The notes below the pieces were generated by a model. It was not told the origin of the DNA. It did no database searches and saw nothing but the letters and a program-made list of their open reading frames with translations. A stretch of 64,000 nucleotides of DNA from Adiantum capillus-veneris. Lineage: Eukaryota > Streptophyta > Polypodiopsida > Polypodiales > Pteridaceae. Location of the stretch: NCBI GenBank assembly GCA_014529385.2, contig CM043946.1:32754558-32818557 (forward strand), read 5' to 3'. A program made the position numbers and the translations under genes. This document shows, one piece after another, positions 23,776-34,660 of the stretch. How positions within the stretch are numbered: position 1 is the first letter of the stretch; every line of letters begins with the position of its first letter.

Positions 23776-24559
23776 CCTACAAGTAGAGAGTCTGCATATG
23801 CAAAATGGGTCTTCATAAAAGACAATGTTGCTCTCGTCTTCATCCTTTTTGTCTTCTACTATGTGAGCTGATCCTCTGTCAGGTCTCTTGCCTTCGTTGC
23901 TTCTGCTGTTGCTTTCAACTGATTCATGGTCTGACTTCGTATCCTCCCCTTGAACGAGTGCTTCTGTCCCCCTTTTTGTTGTGCAATCAGGCTTTATTCC
24001 ATGCGTCATAATGACATGCAAAAATATGCAAAAATATCCTATAAAAGGGTTTATGCAAGAGGTTAATGCTTTCTCTTCCATCTTGGTCATACTCCGAGAG
24101 CCCAAGCATGCAGTGTTTCTCATACACTTTGTCACAAAATCTTCACACATGGAGAGATTTTAGCAATTTGGAGACTCTCCAATGCCAATGTCTATCCCAT
24201 TACAAAAGCACGTAATGTCATCCATGTAGACAAATACAATTACATACATTGCAAGAAATTTGTTGTTCTTGGCTGCAAGATCAATGTGTAAGTTGGAATT
24301 TCCCTTCAATGTGAAGCTCCTCTTCACTGTCGGTGAAGCCCCTCTTCACAGATAGGGGAAAATAACTCTTTGTTTTTGCTTTTGATGCTCTAAAGAACTC
24401 CCTCTTTGAAGCTGTTGAAGTGGGTGTTCAAGCTCTTTTGAGTGCTTTGGTGAATCTTGATGAAGCCTTAATAGTTTGAATGCCTCGACTTATGCCTGGA
24501 CGAGAATTCGGTGCTTTGCAGTGAGAACAAACTCTAGTGGCTTTGGAGGCTTTTGGAAT

Positions 24560-24990
24560 TGGAAATGAAGGCTGCGGGAAGGAGATCTTACAGGGTCGTG
24601 GGATAGGGGGTTTAAAAGAAAAGGGCTTCAGGCAGCTTGGGCAGCTCATCGGGCAGGCGGGGGCAGGCCGGGCGGCGGACAGATTGCTGGGTAGGTCGGG
24701 CAAGGCGGGGGCAATGTGGGCAAGCGCGGGCAGGGTCGAAAAGGCTATGATGCGTGTGAGCATTCCCCAGTGGAACCGATTTGGGTCTTCAGTGCAATTG
24801 AGCTCCAAGCTCCCGTCCGTCGACTGTGGGACCTCCCCCTTGCGGACCCGCAAGCTAAACAAAACCTCTTTTGCATGCGATTTTGGGTCCGCCTGCTTCC
24901 CCCCACAATAAGCAATGGACTTGACCCCGAGACCTCAAGGCCAAATATAGGTTGCTCAAATTGGGCTAGCCAACAAGCCCACGAGCCTTG
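24560..24990 (-). other. GC-rich foreign block, possible tRNA-derived SINE fragment
   Basis: The GC content rises sharply over 24.56-24.93 kb (repeated GGGCAGG and GGCGGG words) against AT-rich surroundings. On the minus strand at about 24985-24915 there is an A-box-like TAGCCCAATTTG. About 35 bases later comes a B-box-like GGGTCAAGTCC preceded by GAGGTCTCG, the spacing of a tRNA gene or tRNA-derived SINE. The match is imperfect, no cloverleaf can be folded with confidence, and no target duplication was found. It could also be a captured fragment of a host gene. Confidence 0.3.
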
Positions 24991-25499
24991 CTTGTGGAAG
25001 AGCTCCGAAAGCAAGCTCTTAAGTAGGCTTAGTAGGTTTACATACACACACACACACACACCCATTTTTAGGAAATTTTAAGGGTGAGTTTAATGGAGTT
25101 CTTGGGCTCGGATTGCAGAGCTTGAAGGCTCTATAGAAAGCTTGCGAGGAAAGCTTCAAGATGAGATGATTAAAGCTTGATAAGTACAAAATCGGGAAGA
25201 TTAATTGAAGATGCAAACAACTAGAAAATTGACACAAAACGACTAGAAAATGCAAAAAATTGGATACTAATCTTCTCCCTAATCAAGCCTATCTAGCCAT
25301 GGAGGGTAGTGGCCTCTTGGGTGTGCCAAGGACATGCCCACACATAACTAGATTAGTGCTTAATTAGTGAGATATGCAACTTAACTATGAAAATGTTAAT
25401 GGGCCATGACAACAATTATGAAATGCTAATCGATCTAATGGAGATGCTAATAAATAACACACACTAATGCATAATGACAATCCTAGCTAGCACACCATG

Positions 25500-25511
25500 G
25501 CTCTGATACCA
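25500..25511 (-). promoter_or_regulatory. Primer-binding site, initiator tRNA-Met
   Basis: Element-strand TGGTATCAGAGC, two bases from the end of LTR 25514-25832. Confidence 0.93.
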
Positions 25512-25513
25512 AA

Positions 25514-25832
25514 TGTTAGGAATTGGATCGTGATAGCTATGGTGGATAAAAGAGAAACATAGTGTCAATGCGTGAGTGTGTGTGTAAGGAAGGTTATCAC
25601 TCAAGTGAATTAGGTTCCAAGATAGAATTAGCTTGGACTCATAAACACAATCTTGAGTATTGACTTAGCTTAGCACAAGCTCACCATAGACAAGCATGTA
25701 GTGCAAAATAGAGTTGTTTATTCATTCATGAAGTGAGCTTTAAGTAGCTCTACAGCCTTGCTCCACAGCATGTGGGATAAATCCACTCTCTTCTCCTTGA
25801 CTCAAACCTTAGGACAAAGCTCACACTTTACA
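25514..25832 (-). repeat. 5' LTR of 23237-25832 element
   Basis: 319 bp. It matches 23237-23558; target duplication TTAAG follows at 25833-25837. Confidence 0.93.
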
Positions 25833-25837
25833 TTAAG

Positions 25838-26160
25838 AAGACTGTTGATTTTTATGTTATGTCTACCAAAGTAAATGGTTACCCATTTATCCTAGGAAGA
25901 CCATGGATAATAAAAATGTGAGCTTTGCAAGATTGGGAGAGTGGAAATTTAATTTGCAAGAATGATAATCATAAGAAGGTTGTCTTTGACATGAAGGAGA
26001 GGCATCAAGAGGAGATCCATGAAGAATCATTGTAGAGTGAGATGGAGGGAGACTGGACAATAGCACTTTAAAAGAAGAAAGTAGTAGCAGCATTACTAAA
26101 GAGGAGTCTTCCATCAAAGTCATGGGAATAAGGTTTAAGCCAAGAGACCTCTTGCCTAGG
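25838..26160 (+). pseudogene. Ty3 protease region, 3' part
   Basis: The frame resumes immediately after the insertion with K-T-V-D-F-Y-V-M and then G-Y-P-F-I-L-G-R-P-W, the conserved C-terminal I-L-G-R-P-W motif of plant Ty3 proteases. A stop follows at about 25917. The rest is a degraded linker to the reverse transcriptase. Confidence 0.75.
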
Positions 26161-26161
26161 C

Positions 26162-26875
26162 TTGGAAGAGATAGGTCCTCAGGAGAACCAAGGTGTGCAA
26201 GTTGAAGGTATGCTATCAACAACACTTACAAAGGAAGAAAGAGGGAAGTTTAAGTGTGTGCTAAGGAAGTTTCCTAGGATTTTTGCTAAATACTACACAG
26301 ACATGCATAGAGTAGATGTTGCTCAACACAAGATCAAGTCAAATCCTGAGGCCACAACTAAGGTTCAAAAACTACGAAGGCTAGGAGTCATCAAGGAGCA
26401 AGCTCTACTCAAGGAGGTAAGAAATCTTCTAGAAACAGGTTTCATTTATCTAGTGGATAATTCAGAGTGGGTCTCTCTCATCATTGTCACTCCCAAGAAG
26501 AACAGCAAGTGGAGGGTGTGTGTGGATTACCATCCGCTTAATGAGGTGACAAAAAGACATCACTTTCCCCTCCCGTTTCAGTATGAGATACTAAATGAGG
26601 TAGCCGGTCATGAGGAGTACATTGTGTGTGACGGATACTCATGTTACTTTCAAATAGGGATTGCATTGGAGGATCAATTGAAAAGAACCTTCATGACTTC
26701 TTGGGATTGTTATTTTTTTAGAGTCATGCCATTTGGCCTAACAAATGCTCCAACAACTTTTCAACGCTTCATGAACATGGTGTTTCATGAATTCTTTGGA
26801 AAGTTAATTAGGGTGTTCATTGATGATTTTTGCATTTATAGCTCAAACTCATCGCATCTACAGAAGGTAGAATAA
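26162..26875 (+). CDS. Ty3-type reverse transcriptase, N-terminal half (Athila/Tat-like)
   Basis: An open frame of 237 residues, uninterrupted. It contains the linker and fingers region (F-P-R-I-F-A, H-K-I), then W-R-V-C-V-D-Y-H-P-L-N, then V-C-D-G-Y-S-C-Y-F-Q-I, then R-V-M-P-F-G-L-T-N-A-P-T-T-F-Q-R-F-M, and then V-F-I-D-D-F. So both the first catalytic Asp (C-D-G-Y-S) and the x-I-D-D pair are kept. The D-G-Y-S-G-Y variant and spacing resemble the Athila/Tat group of plant Ty3 elements. The frame ends about 20 residues after the IDD box; thumb, RNase H and integrase are missing. It belongs with gag at 21716 and the split protease. The protein is truncated and probably inactive. Confidence 0.85.
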   Translation: MEEIGPQENQGVQVEGMLSTTLTKEERGKFKCVLRKFPRIFAKYYTDMHRVDVAQHKIKSNPEATTKVQKLRRLGVIKEQALLKEVRNLLETGFIYLVDNSEWVSLIIVTPKKNSKWRVCVDYHPLNEVTKRHHFPLPFQYEILNEVAGHEEYIVCDGYSCYFQIGIALEDQLKRTFMTSWDCYFFRVMPFGLTNAPTTFQRFMNMVFHEFFGKLIRVFIDDFCIYSSNSSHLQKVE

Positions 26876-27882
26876 AGGATGAAGAAATCGTACAACATGG
26901 GAGGCCAACTCAATGTTAATTGCTCAGCTACTAACAAAGCCAGAGAAAGAGCATCAAAGGGACACCACTCTCATTTTTATCCCAATTGATTGTGTTCACC
27001 GCCTTTGTATTAATGAGAAACCCTGCAAAGTTTAAAAACTATTGTAATACTATTGATTGCCAATGAGTGTAAAGGGGCTAAGGGCTTCCAAATTTGTAAC
27101 TTTATGCAGTTCTTAATCCTTGTTATTGAGTCCAAACAACTATAGGAATCCATTCTTTAAACCTTGGCAAAGGTATAAAAGCCAACTTTTTGTAATTTTA
27201 AACTAAGTTTTTGGATAATGAAAGTGAGCGTACACTGCAGAAGCTTACTTTGAGTTTACTGTTTCTTCAACCCTTTGTGTCTCTCTCGTATGATGTTTCA
27301 TTGCTAGTTCGAGCATACCAACACGTTCATAGGTGAAAACTCTTTCATTTAATGTAAGTTTCTTGCAATGACGTGTTTTTAGTCATGCCCGTCTACGAGC
27401 CGTTTTTACTCCCTATGTACAATACACGCACCAAACCTCATTTTTGACCTTAGGAATAGATAGAGCACGTCTAGAGGAAGCTATAGAGTGCTTCAAAGAC
27501 CAAAACCAGCTGACCTGAAATAGGTTGTTTATCGTATGCTCAATTTTGTCCAAGTGTCAAAAATGACATTTGAGCACATGAGAGTGTTGAGGATATTTTG
27601 CTCATACTAGGCATAAAGTTTTTTTTGCATTTGGAGTCTTGTAGCTACACAAACTTGTCCAGATAAGGTTGCAATAAGGAAAGTATCTTTTCATATCTGA
27701 TACACATTTGAGACTGAGTTAGGTAAAATCCTCATACACTTGGGTTTTTTGAGAGATTAGATATCACTTGTAGCGTCCATGCACTAGTCGGGTCAGCTAC
27801 GTCCCACAGATTGATAGTTTTTATGTACCTGGTTCTCGCTTTTGCTAGCTTCAAAATGGTGAGGCTTGGCAGCCGACCAACA
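26876..27882 (+). repeat. Probable 5' LTR of Family G copy 3, with promoter
   Basis: The right end is fixed by ACCAACA at 27876-27882, followed three bases later by a degenerate tRNA-Asp primer site. TATAAAAG at 27174-27181 is a candidate TATA box, with a TC-rich leader behind it. The left end is uncertain: it replaces the missing 3' half of the upstream Ty3 pol. Confidence 0.55.
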
Positions 27883-27885
27883 TTT

Positions 27886-27903
27886 TGACATCGTTGTTGA
27901 GGA
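27886..27903 (+). promoter_or_regulatory. Degenerate tRNA-Asp type primer-binding site
   Basis: TGACATCGTTGTTGAGGA agrees with the plant tRNA-Asp site at 12 of 18 positions. All six differences are C-to-T or G-to-A. It lies where the site should be, relative to an LTR end in CA. Confidence 0.55.
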
Positions 27904-29220
27904 CGAGGCAACCTAGACTAGAGAAAAACCCAAAGCATTCACTTAAATTTCCATCACTTCCTCTAGTTTTGGCTAGAGTAACACATTTTTTGACTTTATC
28001 ACGGTTGAGAGATGCTGGAGAGTAGGCATACTCGATAAGGACCGCGGGAGCTTTAGTTAGTAGGATGAAGTAGGTAGAGGGTCCTTAAGACGAGCTAGTG
28101 GAATCACCTAATTAGAGAGTAGGGATTTTAGACTGAAGGTTGAAGTTCTCCCTTTACGTACTATTTTTTCATGTTTAGTAGGAGTAGGGTAAGTAGGATT
28201 GCATCTGAATTGAGGTGCACTGAGAAAACCACAAATGTCAGGCCTATCTTAGGCATGCCAAAAATAGATAGGGGTTTTTGAGATTGATACTGGCAAACTA
28301 GACTTGCAAGGTGGTAGACCAACTTGAGTAAACTACTCCCTTTGATTTTGGAAACAATTGGATCACTAAAACACTTGGTCAAGCCCCAAATTGAAAAAAA
28401 TAACCATAGACTTCACAAAAAATAAACAAGAAAAAGTCAAATCTAGATAAAACTTGAAACCAGGGTGTGGATAAATACTAAAACTTGTGGAAAAATCAAT
28501 CTGTAAAGAAAAAAGTGAAAAAAGGTCAAAACCTGGCAGTGTTTTATCCTAGGTACGCCGAAGATAGAAATCTCTCCAAACATGGCATTTTGCCAAATTT
28601 TCAACTCGCGGTGTTCATTTAGACCATAATATAGCTCCCAAGCAAGTTTTGTCAAATTTGGAGTTGTGCAAGGGTAAAAACACCAAGAAAACTAGAGAAC
28701 CAGATTACCGGATCAAAAAGGGTGAAAAAACATTGATAAATTGCCCAAACTTTGTGAAACTCATTGTACAAACTTGAAATCACATGTAGAAACCAACCCT
28801 CACATTGGGCAAAAACAAGTTGAAACAATGAAGATTTATCTTAGGTATGCCGAAGATAAATCTCTCACCAGAAAGATAGTTTTGTCATTTTGACACTTGG
28901 GAAATCTTTGTCAAGCTATGGGGATCACATCCAAGTGATAAAATTTGAAATTAAATCTACAGATAGGTGCAACCATCTTAGGCGTGCTAAGATAGCCAAA
29001 TTAAATTTTCATAGCTGGGACAAATTGGGTGTGTCCAGTGCTTGTAGAAGGGATTTTTTGATATTTTGTGACTTCAGATTGACAATGGTGGAATCACATA
29101 TGGTTTGAAGTGCTGGTGTGCAAGGAATTGCAACTTTGAGAAAAAGGGAAAGACAAGGAGTGAAAGCACTGAATTTGAAACCAAGGACAACTTTCTAGGT
29201 TTGAAGTATCTGTTCAATTA
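27904..29220 (+). repeat. Leader of G3 with tandem palindrome-bearing units
   Basis: No gene is supported. Inverted repeats occur at 28244-28269, 28545-28566, 28835-28860 (8-bp arms, TTTATCTT and AAGATAAA) and 28975-28993 (ATCTTAG, 5-bp loop, CTAAGAT). The first three are about 300 bp apart. The layout copies that of the leader at 13.5-14.9 kb, but the palindrome sequence is different. Confidence 0.65.
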
Positions 29221-29226
29221 AGTTGA

Positions 29227-30280
29227 GTGAGTCCATATATGAACTTAAGATTTGGTAGAGTTTTGGGAAACTTGGGTACTTTTTGGAAGAATATGAGTAG
29301 AGCATCCACGGAAGAGAGTGTAAACCAAGGGAGACCATTAGAAACTATTGCGAAAGAAGTAACTGACACTTCTTCTAATTCAAGCTCCAAAATGTCTTCC
29401 TTTTTAACTTAGTTAGGAAGTGGGACCTCTCTCAAGTTCAAGCATTTCTAGACCTTCTTGAAAATCGACAAGTATGAGGCCTAGATTTACTTGGACCCTA
29501 ACAAGGAGTTTGTAGAGAAGATAGATGACCATACCATCAAGTTTGAAGAAGAGGTTAGGCCCAACAAATAGGACAACTTCTATATGGAACACAACGGGGT
29601 GCAATATCTTAAGATACAGGATCCTCATTAAGTAGACAAATGGGGATTGGAGGTTGATACCCTAATTCCTAATAAGGTTGTGAAAGAAGGACCTCTTGTA
29701 CTCTAATTAGAAGGATATAACTTGATAGATACCAAACCTTTGAAATGTATATCCACGGATGACCCTAGGCTTGGAGTCTATTGTTGGGAAGCCAACAATG
29801 TCACAAACTGATATGGACTACCCATGCCAAACTAGGACAATTGGCACCCTTGAAGATAGTGTATATTTTCAAGATAAAAAAGAAGGGCTTAGGAGAACTA
29901 TCTGTCTATCTCTTTAGGGATTGTTATAACAATAATTTTGTTATGATGATTCTGAGAGAGATTGAGCAGACTAAATACCAGGGACATTCAATCCAAGAAG
30001 TGATTACAAGGAAAGTACATGAAACTGAATAGAATGTAGGCCCAAATGATAGAGCCTATGATAGTATGTTCAATCAAAGAGGAAGCACAGTGCCAAGGGC
30101 ACGCACCTCAATGATGAGACCGAGGGTAGAAATGCAAAAACCACCTAGAGAAGAGAAAGAATAGGTGACACTAGGACAAGGAGAGGTCCACATGAGTCAC
30201 ATCTACCAAACATCTGGTTTGAATTTCTAATGGAAGAAACACCCGCTAGAAGAGAGAGAGCAGGTGTTGAGCATAACCGT
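29227..30280 (+). pseudogene. Family G copy 3 (G3), region upstream of Gag core
   Basis: Short frames (29227-29412, 29781-30032) are separated by stops. The first is Ser-rich at its end, T-D-T-S-S-N-S-S-S-K-M-S-S. The position corresponds to the N-terminal regions of G1 and G2, but sequence similarity is weak. The start of the polyprotein may be near 29239. Function unknown. Confidence 0.4.
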
Positions 30281-30830
30281 AAAGTTAGATGAGTAGAATT
30301 TCAAAAATCGCTCAAAAAGTATAACGGGTCAAGGCATCTGTATAACCATTTAGCAAGCTTTAGACAGGTTTTGATAGTTGAGCTCATAACCGACTTCCAT
30401 ACATAGTTTGAGGGATTTGGGATGACCTTAGAGGGCAAAGCTTTAACTTGGTTCCGGACTATATCTCATGGGTCAATAACCGATTTACCAACTTTGGCAA
30501 TGAGATTTGTTTTTGCTTGTTCTAAAATGGGGATAAAGCATAGTACGGTGGCACAAATCTATAGTTTCAAAAAAAAAACAAGGAGAGACTGTCAAAGATA
30601 GCGTGAGTGGGATGAGACAATATATAGTTAGATGCCCGAAGTTGAAGATTCCAACCGAAGGAAGACTTGTCTCAGTGTTATTAGAAGGAATATTAAACAA
30701 AGATTTGCATGCTATTTTGTATAGAAAGAAACACATGAATTGGGAAGTGTGCAGTCTAGATGCGATTGAATTTAATCATAATTGTGAGATATTCAATGAA
30801 GGGAGCAATGCTAAAGATACATAGAGCGAG
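30281..30830 (+). pseudogene. G3 retrotransposon Gag core
   Basis: Reading from about 30405 gives F-E-G-F-G-M-T-L-E-G-K-A-L-T-W-F, F-A-C-S-K-M, G-I-K-H-S-T-V-A-Q-I-Y-S-F-K and R-D-x-x. A frame at 30603-30824 follows, with Y-I-V-R-C-P-K, L-L-E-G-I-L-N-K-D-L-H and L-D-A-I-E-F-N. It is the best preserved capsid core of family G and the anchor for recognising G1 and G2. A frameshift in the run of As at about 30570 separates the two parts. Confidence 0.75.
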
Positions 30831-31692
30831 CGAACTACATCCATTGTATTAGCACAAGTAGGACCAGCTGTTGTAGCCCCTGTCGATGCTATAGAGTACA
30901 TGCTTAAACGCATGAACAATAAGATGATTAACATGCAAAGGATGCCTATGAGAGGCCTGGGACAAGGACCAAATCAGGTAAAACCTATGGGACAACAAAA
31001 CAATTGAAATGATGCACCATTGAAGAAAAATGGACAAATCATGAGACAAACAAGTGCTACTACAAGCCCAAATATGATGGAAATGTCCAGTATGTGCCAA
31101 TGAGGCCACAAGGACAACCCATGTAAAGATACCCACCAAATGTGGCACCAATTCAAAGATCACCTATGAATATGGAGAGACCACATCCAGTATTAGGCCA
31201 ACAACCACCACTTCTAGGGAATAAAGCTATACTAGTCAAGTATATGATGCTTGAGGGACAGGTGGATGAACAGGCTTTAGTACCAGTTACTCCATACCTT
31301 GAAACAAGTTCAATAACAATGGGGAGAAGAAGAGTGGTGTAATCAATCAACATTGTCCCCTATAGAGCCAATGTATCAAGCACCTGTTGATACAACACGT
31401 GTTTACTTCATTAAAAATCAGGGAGCGAGACCACCTATGATCAAGCCAATGCCCAAACCAAAAACTAAAAATTTTCATAATTGTGGGGTGGATGCCCATC
31501 AAAAAATGATTGCCTGAACCAGATAAGAATGCGGGATCAATAGAGGCATATTGTGGAGTGTGTAAACACAAGGGTGGAAACTTTCTTGAAGACTTCCTTA
31601 GGAATCCAATGAACAAAGGGAACACTGCCATAAATGTAGTTCAAGTAGTGCCAAGTAGTTTGTCAAAAGGAGAACTGACAATTTCTGCTTGA
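30831..31692 (+). pseudogene. G3 proline-rich linker and zinc knuckles
   Basis: The 31142-31342 frame carries R-P-H-P-V-L-G-Q-Q-P-P-L-L, matching G1 and G2. At about 31470-31510 the frame reads F-H-N-C-G-V-D-A-H-Q-K and then, after a one-base shift, P-E-P-D-K. At 31510-31600 comes A-Y-C-G-V-C-K-H-K-G, a third-knuckle remnant that has lost its His and last Cys. N-V-V-Q-V-V-P-S-S follows, the family marker motif. Confidence 0.6.
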
Positions 31693-32435
31693 GTGAGGAC
31701 TAGAGCACAAGCCAAGGGAAACAAACAAACAAACGAAAGTGGATTTGACAAATCCAGCAATCCAGCAATTTCTCCAAAAATTCCAGAAAAGAAAGACACA
31801 AATGATACGAACTCAAGATACAAAAATTGAGAAAGGAGATTGAAAGGAAGATATAGAAGGAGGTAGAGGAAAAGATGCAGACTCTTTTAATAGACTTTGA
31901 GAAACCTGAAACAAAATTAGCTAGACTGGAATTAGTCGTTAAAATTTACAAACCAATAAACGCGGCCTTGGAAGCTTTTCAAGCTGGATTGAAATCCGGT
32001 CAAACATTGAAAACCAAATGGAAAAACTATCGAACACCTATATGGAAGCAACCAAATTAGAATCTTACAAAAACTTGGTGCAAATCATGCAAACCATGGT
32101 GGAAAAACAGAGACCTCAATTAGAAATCATAGGAAAACCAGCGGAACTTCAGACTAAAACCATTAGAGAAAAGGCCCAAGAAAAGGGTGAGCTGGAAATC
32201 TTTGGAGGACGATGACACACAATCACTTAAATTGATAGTTCTTGATAGTGAGGAAGGATGGGATGGAGTGCCAATAGTCAAAGAAGATTGGACAAACCAC
32301 CTGTGGGAACGCACTAGGAAAGCAAAAGACAGGAGCCTGACTTTGAAATCAGCTCCAATTGAAAAAGTTTGGCTAGATAGACTACCCATGGAACTAGATG
32401 AACAATTTAAATCATATTGGGAAGACCGTCGATGA
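31693..32435 (+). pseudogene. G3 helical linker downstream of knuckles
   Basis: Frames at 31875-32060 and 32187-32435 are rich in Lys, Glu and Leu. The second contains an acidic stretch, W-T-N-H-L-W-E-R and L-P-M-E-L-D-E. It is comparable in position to G2 9.3-9.9 kb (P-W-P-Q-S-L-W-E-M). The copy is cut off at 32465 by an LTR of another family, before any protease. Confidence 0.45.
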
Positions 32436-32603
32436 GACAAATACAATTAATTCAAGATTGGGGCTGTCATAATAATCAATATCTAATTCTCCTAAATGAT
32501 TTTCTCATATTAAACTGATCATTTAATTTGGGGAAGTGCCAGGGGAGAAAAAGCTAGAATATTGGTTAAGCTAGCAGACCGGCCACAGTAGGGATCCAAA
32601 GGA

Positions 32604-32749
32604 GGTAAAATAGGGATCCAAAGAAGGGGCCATCTGCAAAAGAGCCATGTGAAACAATGGGCTAAAAAGATCCTAAGGTAAAATAGGGATCCAAAGAAGG
32701 GGCCATCTGCAAAAGAGCCATGTGAAACAATGGGCTAAAAAGATCCTAA
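32604..32749 (+). repeat. Perfect tandem duplication, 73-bp unit
   Basis: Two adjacent copies beginning GGTAAAATAGGGATCC at 32604 and 32677. I see no difference between them, so the event is recent. Confidence 0.9.
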
Positions 32750-32916
32750 GGTTTAGCCCATTAAGACTTCCAAAATGCTAAGGTTCCAAAATTCAAAGGT
32801 TGTGTCCAAAGGTCAACCCTAGGGGAAATTGGATGCTTTGTGTGTGACCAAAAAGTCTTTTCAAATCCCTACATAGGAGGGGGCGAGCCTTGGGAGTAGG
32901 GGATGAGAGAGAAAGT

Positions 32917-33072
<156 letters not shown>

Positions 33073-33539
33073 CTCCCTTTACACAAAGGGAATTAGGGAC
33101 ACATGTCAGCTCCCTAGCCCAGATGCCCACAAGGTGTGCCCAATTGCTATTGGATGGCCTTGGAGGTGGACCAATGAGAATTAGGCTAGAGTAAATCTAG
33201 TTTAACTAATTTAAAAACACTTAATAAAGAACCAATGAAAATTAAGTCTCCTAGATGACTATTGGATAGTCTCCCATGGGGTCCAATGAGCATTCAGTAG
33301 CCCAATGGCTTGCCTGATTCCTATTGGCCAGGAGGCAAAGGGGTCCAATGAGAGTTTAATCGAATTATTAATTAACCTAAAGCTCTCACAAAAGGGGAAA
33401 GGGGGACACATGTCAGAAGGCTATCACTTATGATGCTTAATAGTCACTGGCTTGACTTGGGGAGGGCCAATGAGGGTTGAACAAGAGCAAATAGCCAGAG
33501 GCCCAACAGAGAGAGGGGGCTGATTTTTGCAAGGCATTA

Positions 33540-33663
<124 letters not shown>

Positions 33664-34240
33664 TCATGTGTAAAGAAAGAGAAGACTATCTCTTCCCAAG
33701 CTTTAATGTGGAGAGCTCATCACCTACTTTAAGCTTGTGAGATAGAAGCCTACATCGACACACTCTTGGCATGTGGATGCAAATCCAACCAAGATCCAAG
33801 CTTCAATGCATGCTCATCTCCTCTACCAAGCTAATTACTAAGCTAAGCTATGCTAATATGAGTGATTATGTGAGGAGATGTACATCTTTCTCGTAAGATA
33901 CTCCTTCTTACTCTCAATCTACTCTCATTCCCTGCTAGCTCTCACCATCTTCGAAGGTGTGTGAGGTCTTGGGTCTGAGAACGGGGATAATTGATGTTGT
34001 GTTTGCTAAGTGTTTTGCTTAGTGCTTGAAGCTTTCATCTTCATTTCACTACCTAGTCTTGAAGGAACACAAAGAATTGTATTGTACAATGTCTCTCTTG
34101 ATGGGAGAAACCATAATACAAAGCCTTTTGGAGGGGGGACAGGCTCCACGCAAATCCGGTCCTCAACTGTTGTCAATAGCTTACTTTATCTCTCTTTTGA
34201 AAGTATTGTTGATGCTATCTAACTAGGTGTTATGCTTTTT

Positions 34241-34499
34241 GTCACACTCAAGACGAGAGCTGCATCGTCATTGCACCATCAAGTATGAATCTGGAACAGA
34301 CAGGTTCCTTGGCATGGATCAATGCAGCAAGTGGCCTATGCCACCTTATGTAAATTCTTACCCTATCAGCCCCATCAAAGGTGCCAAGCGGACTTGGTAC
34401 TCACAACTTTCTGCCTTTGAACCAGCATGATTGCTATGAGACAGACACTCCCATTCTCAATAAGACTGCTCACAAGCAGCCACATTTTGCTGGAATTAG
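34241..34499. other. Unassigned segment
   Basis: A 67-codon + strand frame (34227-34430) contains M-D-Q-C-S-K-W-P-M-P-P-Y and ends S-A-F-E-P-A. I do not recognise it. It may be a captured exon fragment or chance. It lies between an LTR fragment and the end of the minus-strand copia element. Confidence 0.3.
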
Positions 34500-34660
34500 G
34501 GTTGTAGGGAAACGTACATAGCTTGGAGAAGACGAAGGAAGCTCAAGGCACACAATAGAGATTGTATTACTTAGTGTGCAATGGAAAGATAGATAGCCCT
34601 AGAGTGAAGTGCGTATATACAATGCACGGGGGAAAAGACCTCCTAAAGAGGGAAAAAATC
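34500..34660 (-). repeat. Possible copia LTR remnant
   Basis: The minus strand has a short C-run hairpin-like word (TTTTTTCCCTC ... TTTTCCCCC), GTATATA and C-A-rich leader sequence. It directly follows the truncated reverse transcriptase, so it may be the start of the 3' LTR after deletion of RNase H. No partner LTR was found. Confidence 0.3.

Larger units (their letters stand above)
23237..25832 (-). mobile_element. Complete non-coding LTR retrotransposon (2.6 kb)
   Basis: LTRs 23237-23558 and 25514-25832 start TG (TGTAAAG on the minus strand) and end CA. Target duplication TTAAG lies at 23232-23236 and 25833-25837. The primer site TGGTATCAGAGC (25511-25500) lies two bases from the 5' LTR. 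A polypurine tract with AAGGGGAGGA (plus 23560-23570) abuts the 3' LTR. The LTRs differ at about 12 positions, near 4 per cent. The 1.95-kb interior encodes no Gag or Pol that I can recognise. It contains a minisatellite next to the polypurine tract and a GC-rich block of foreign character. It splits a Ty3 protease, whose reading frame resumes cleanly on the far side. Confidence 0.95.

Noticed and set aside
34227-34430. Host gene exon
   Set aside because: The frame looks protein-like but has no recognised motif, splice sites or partner exon; left as unassigned.
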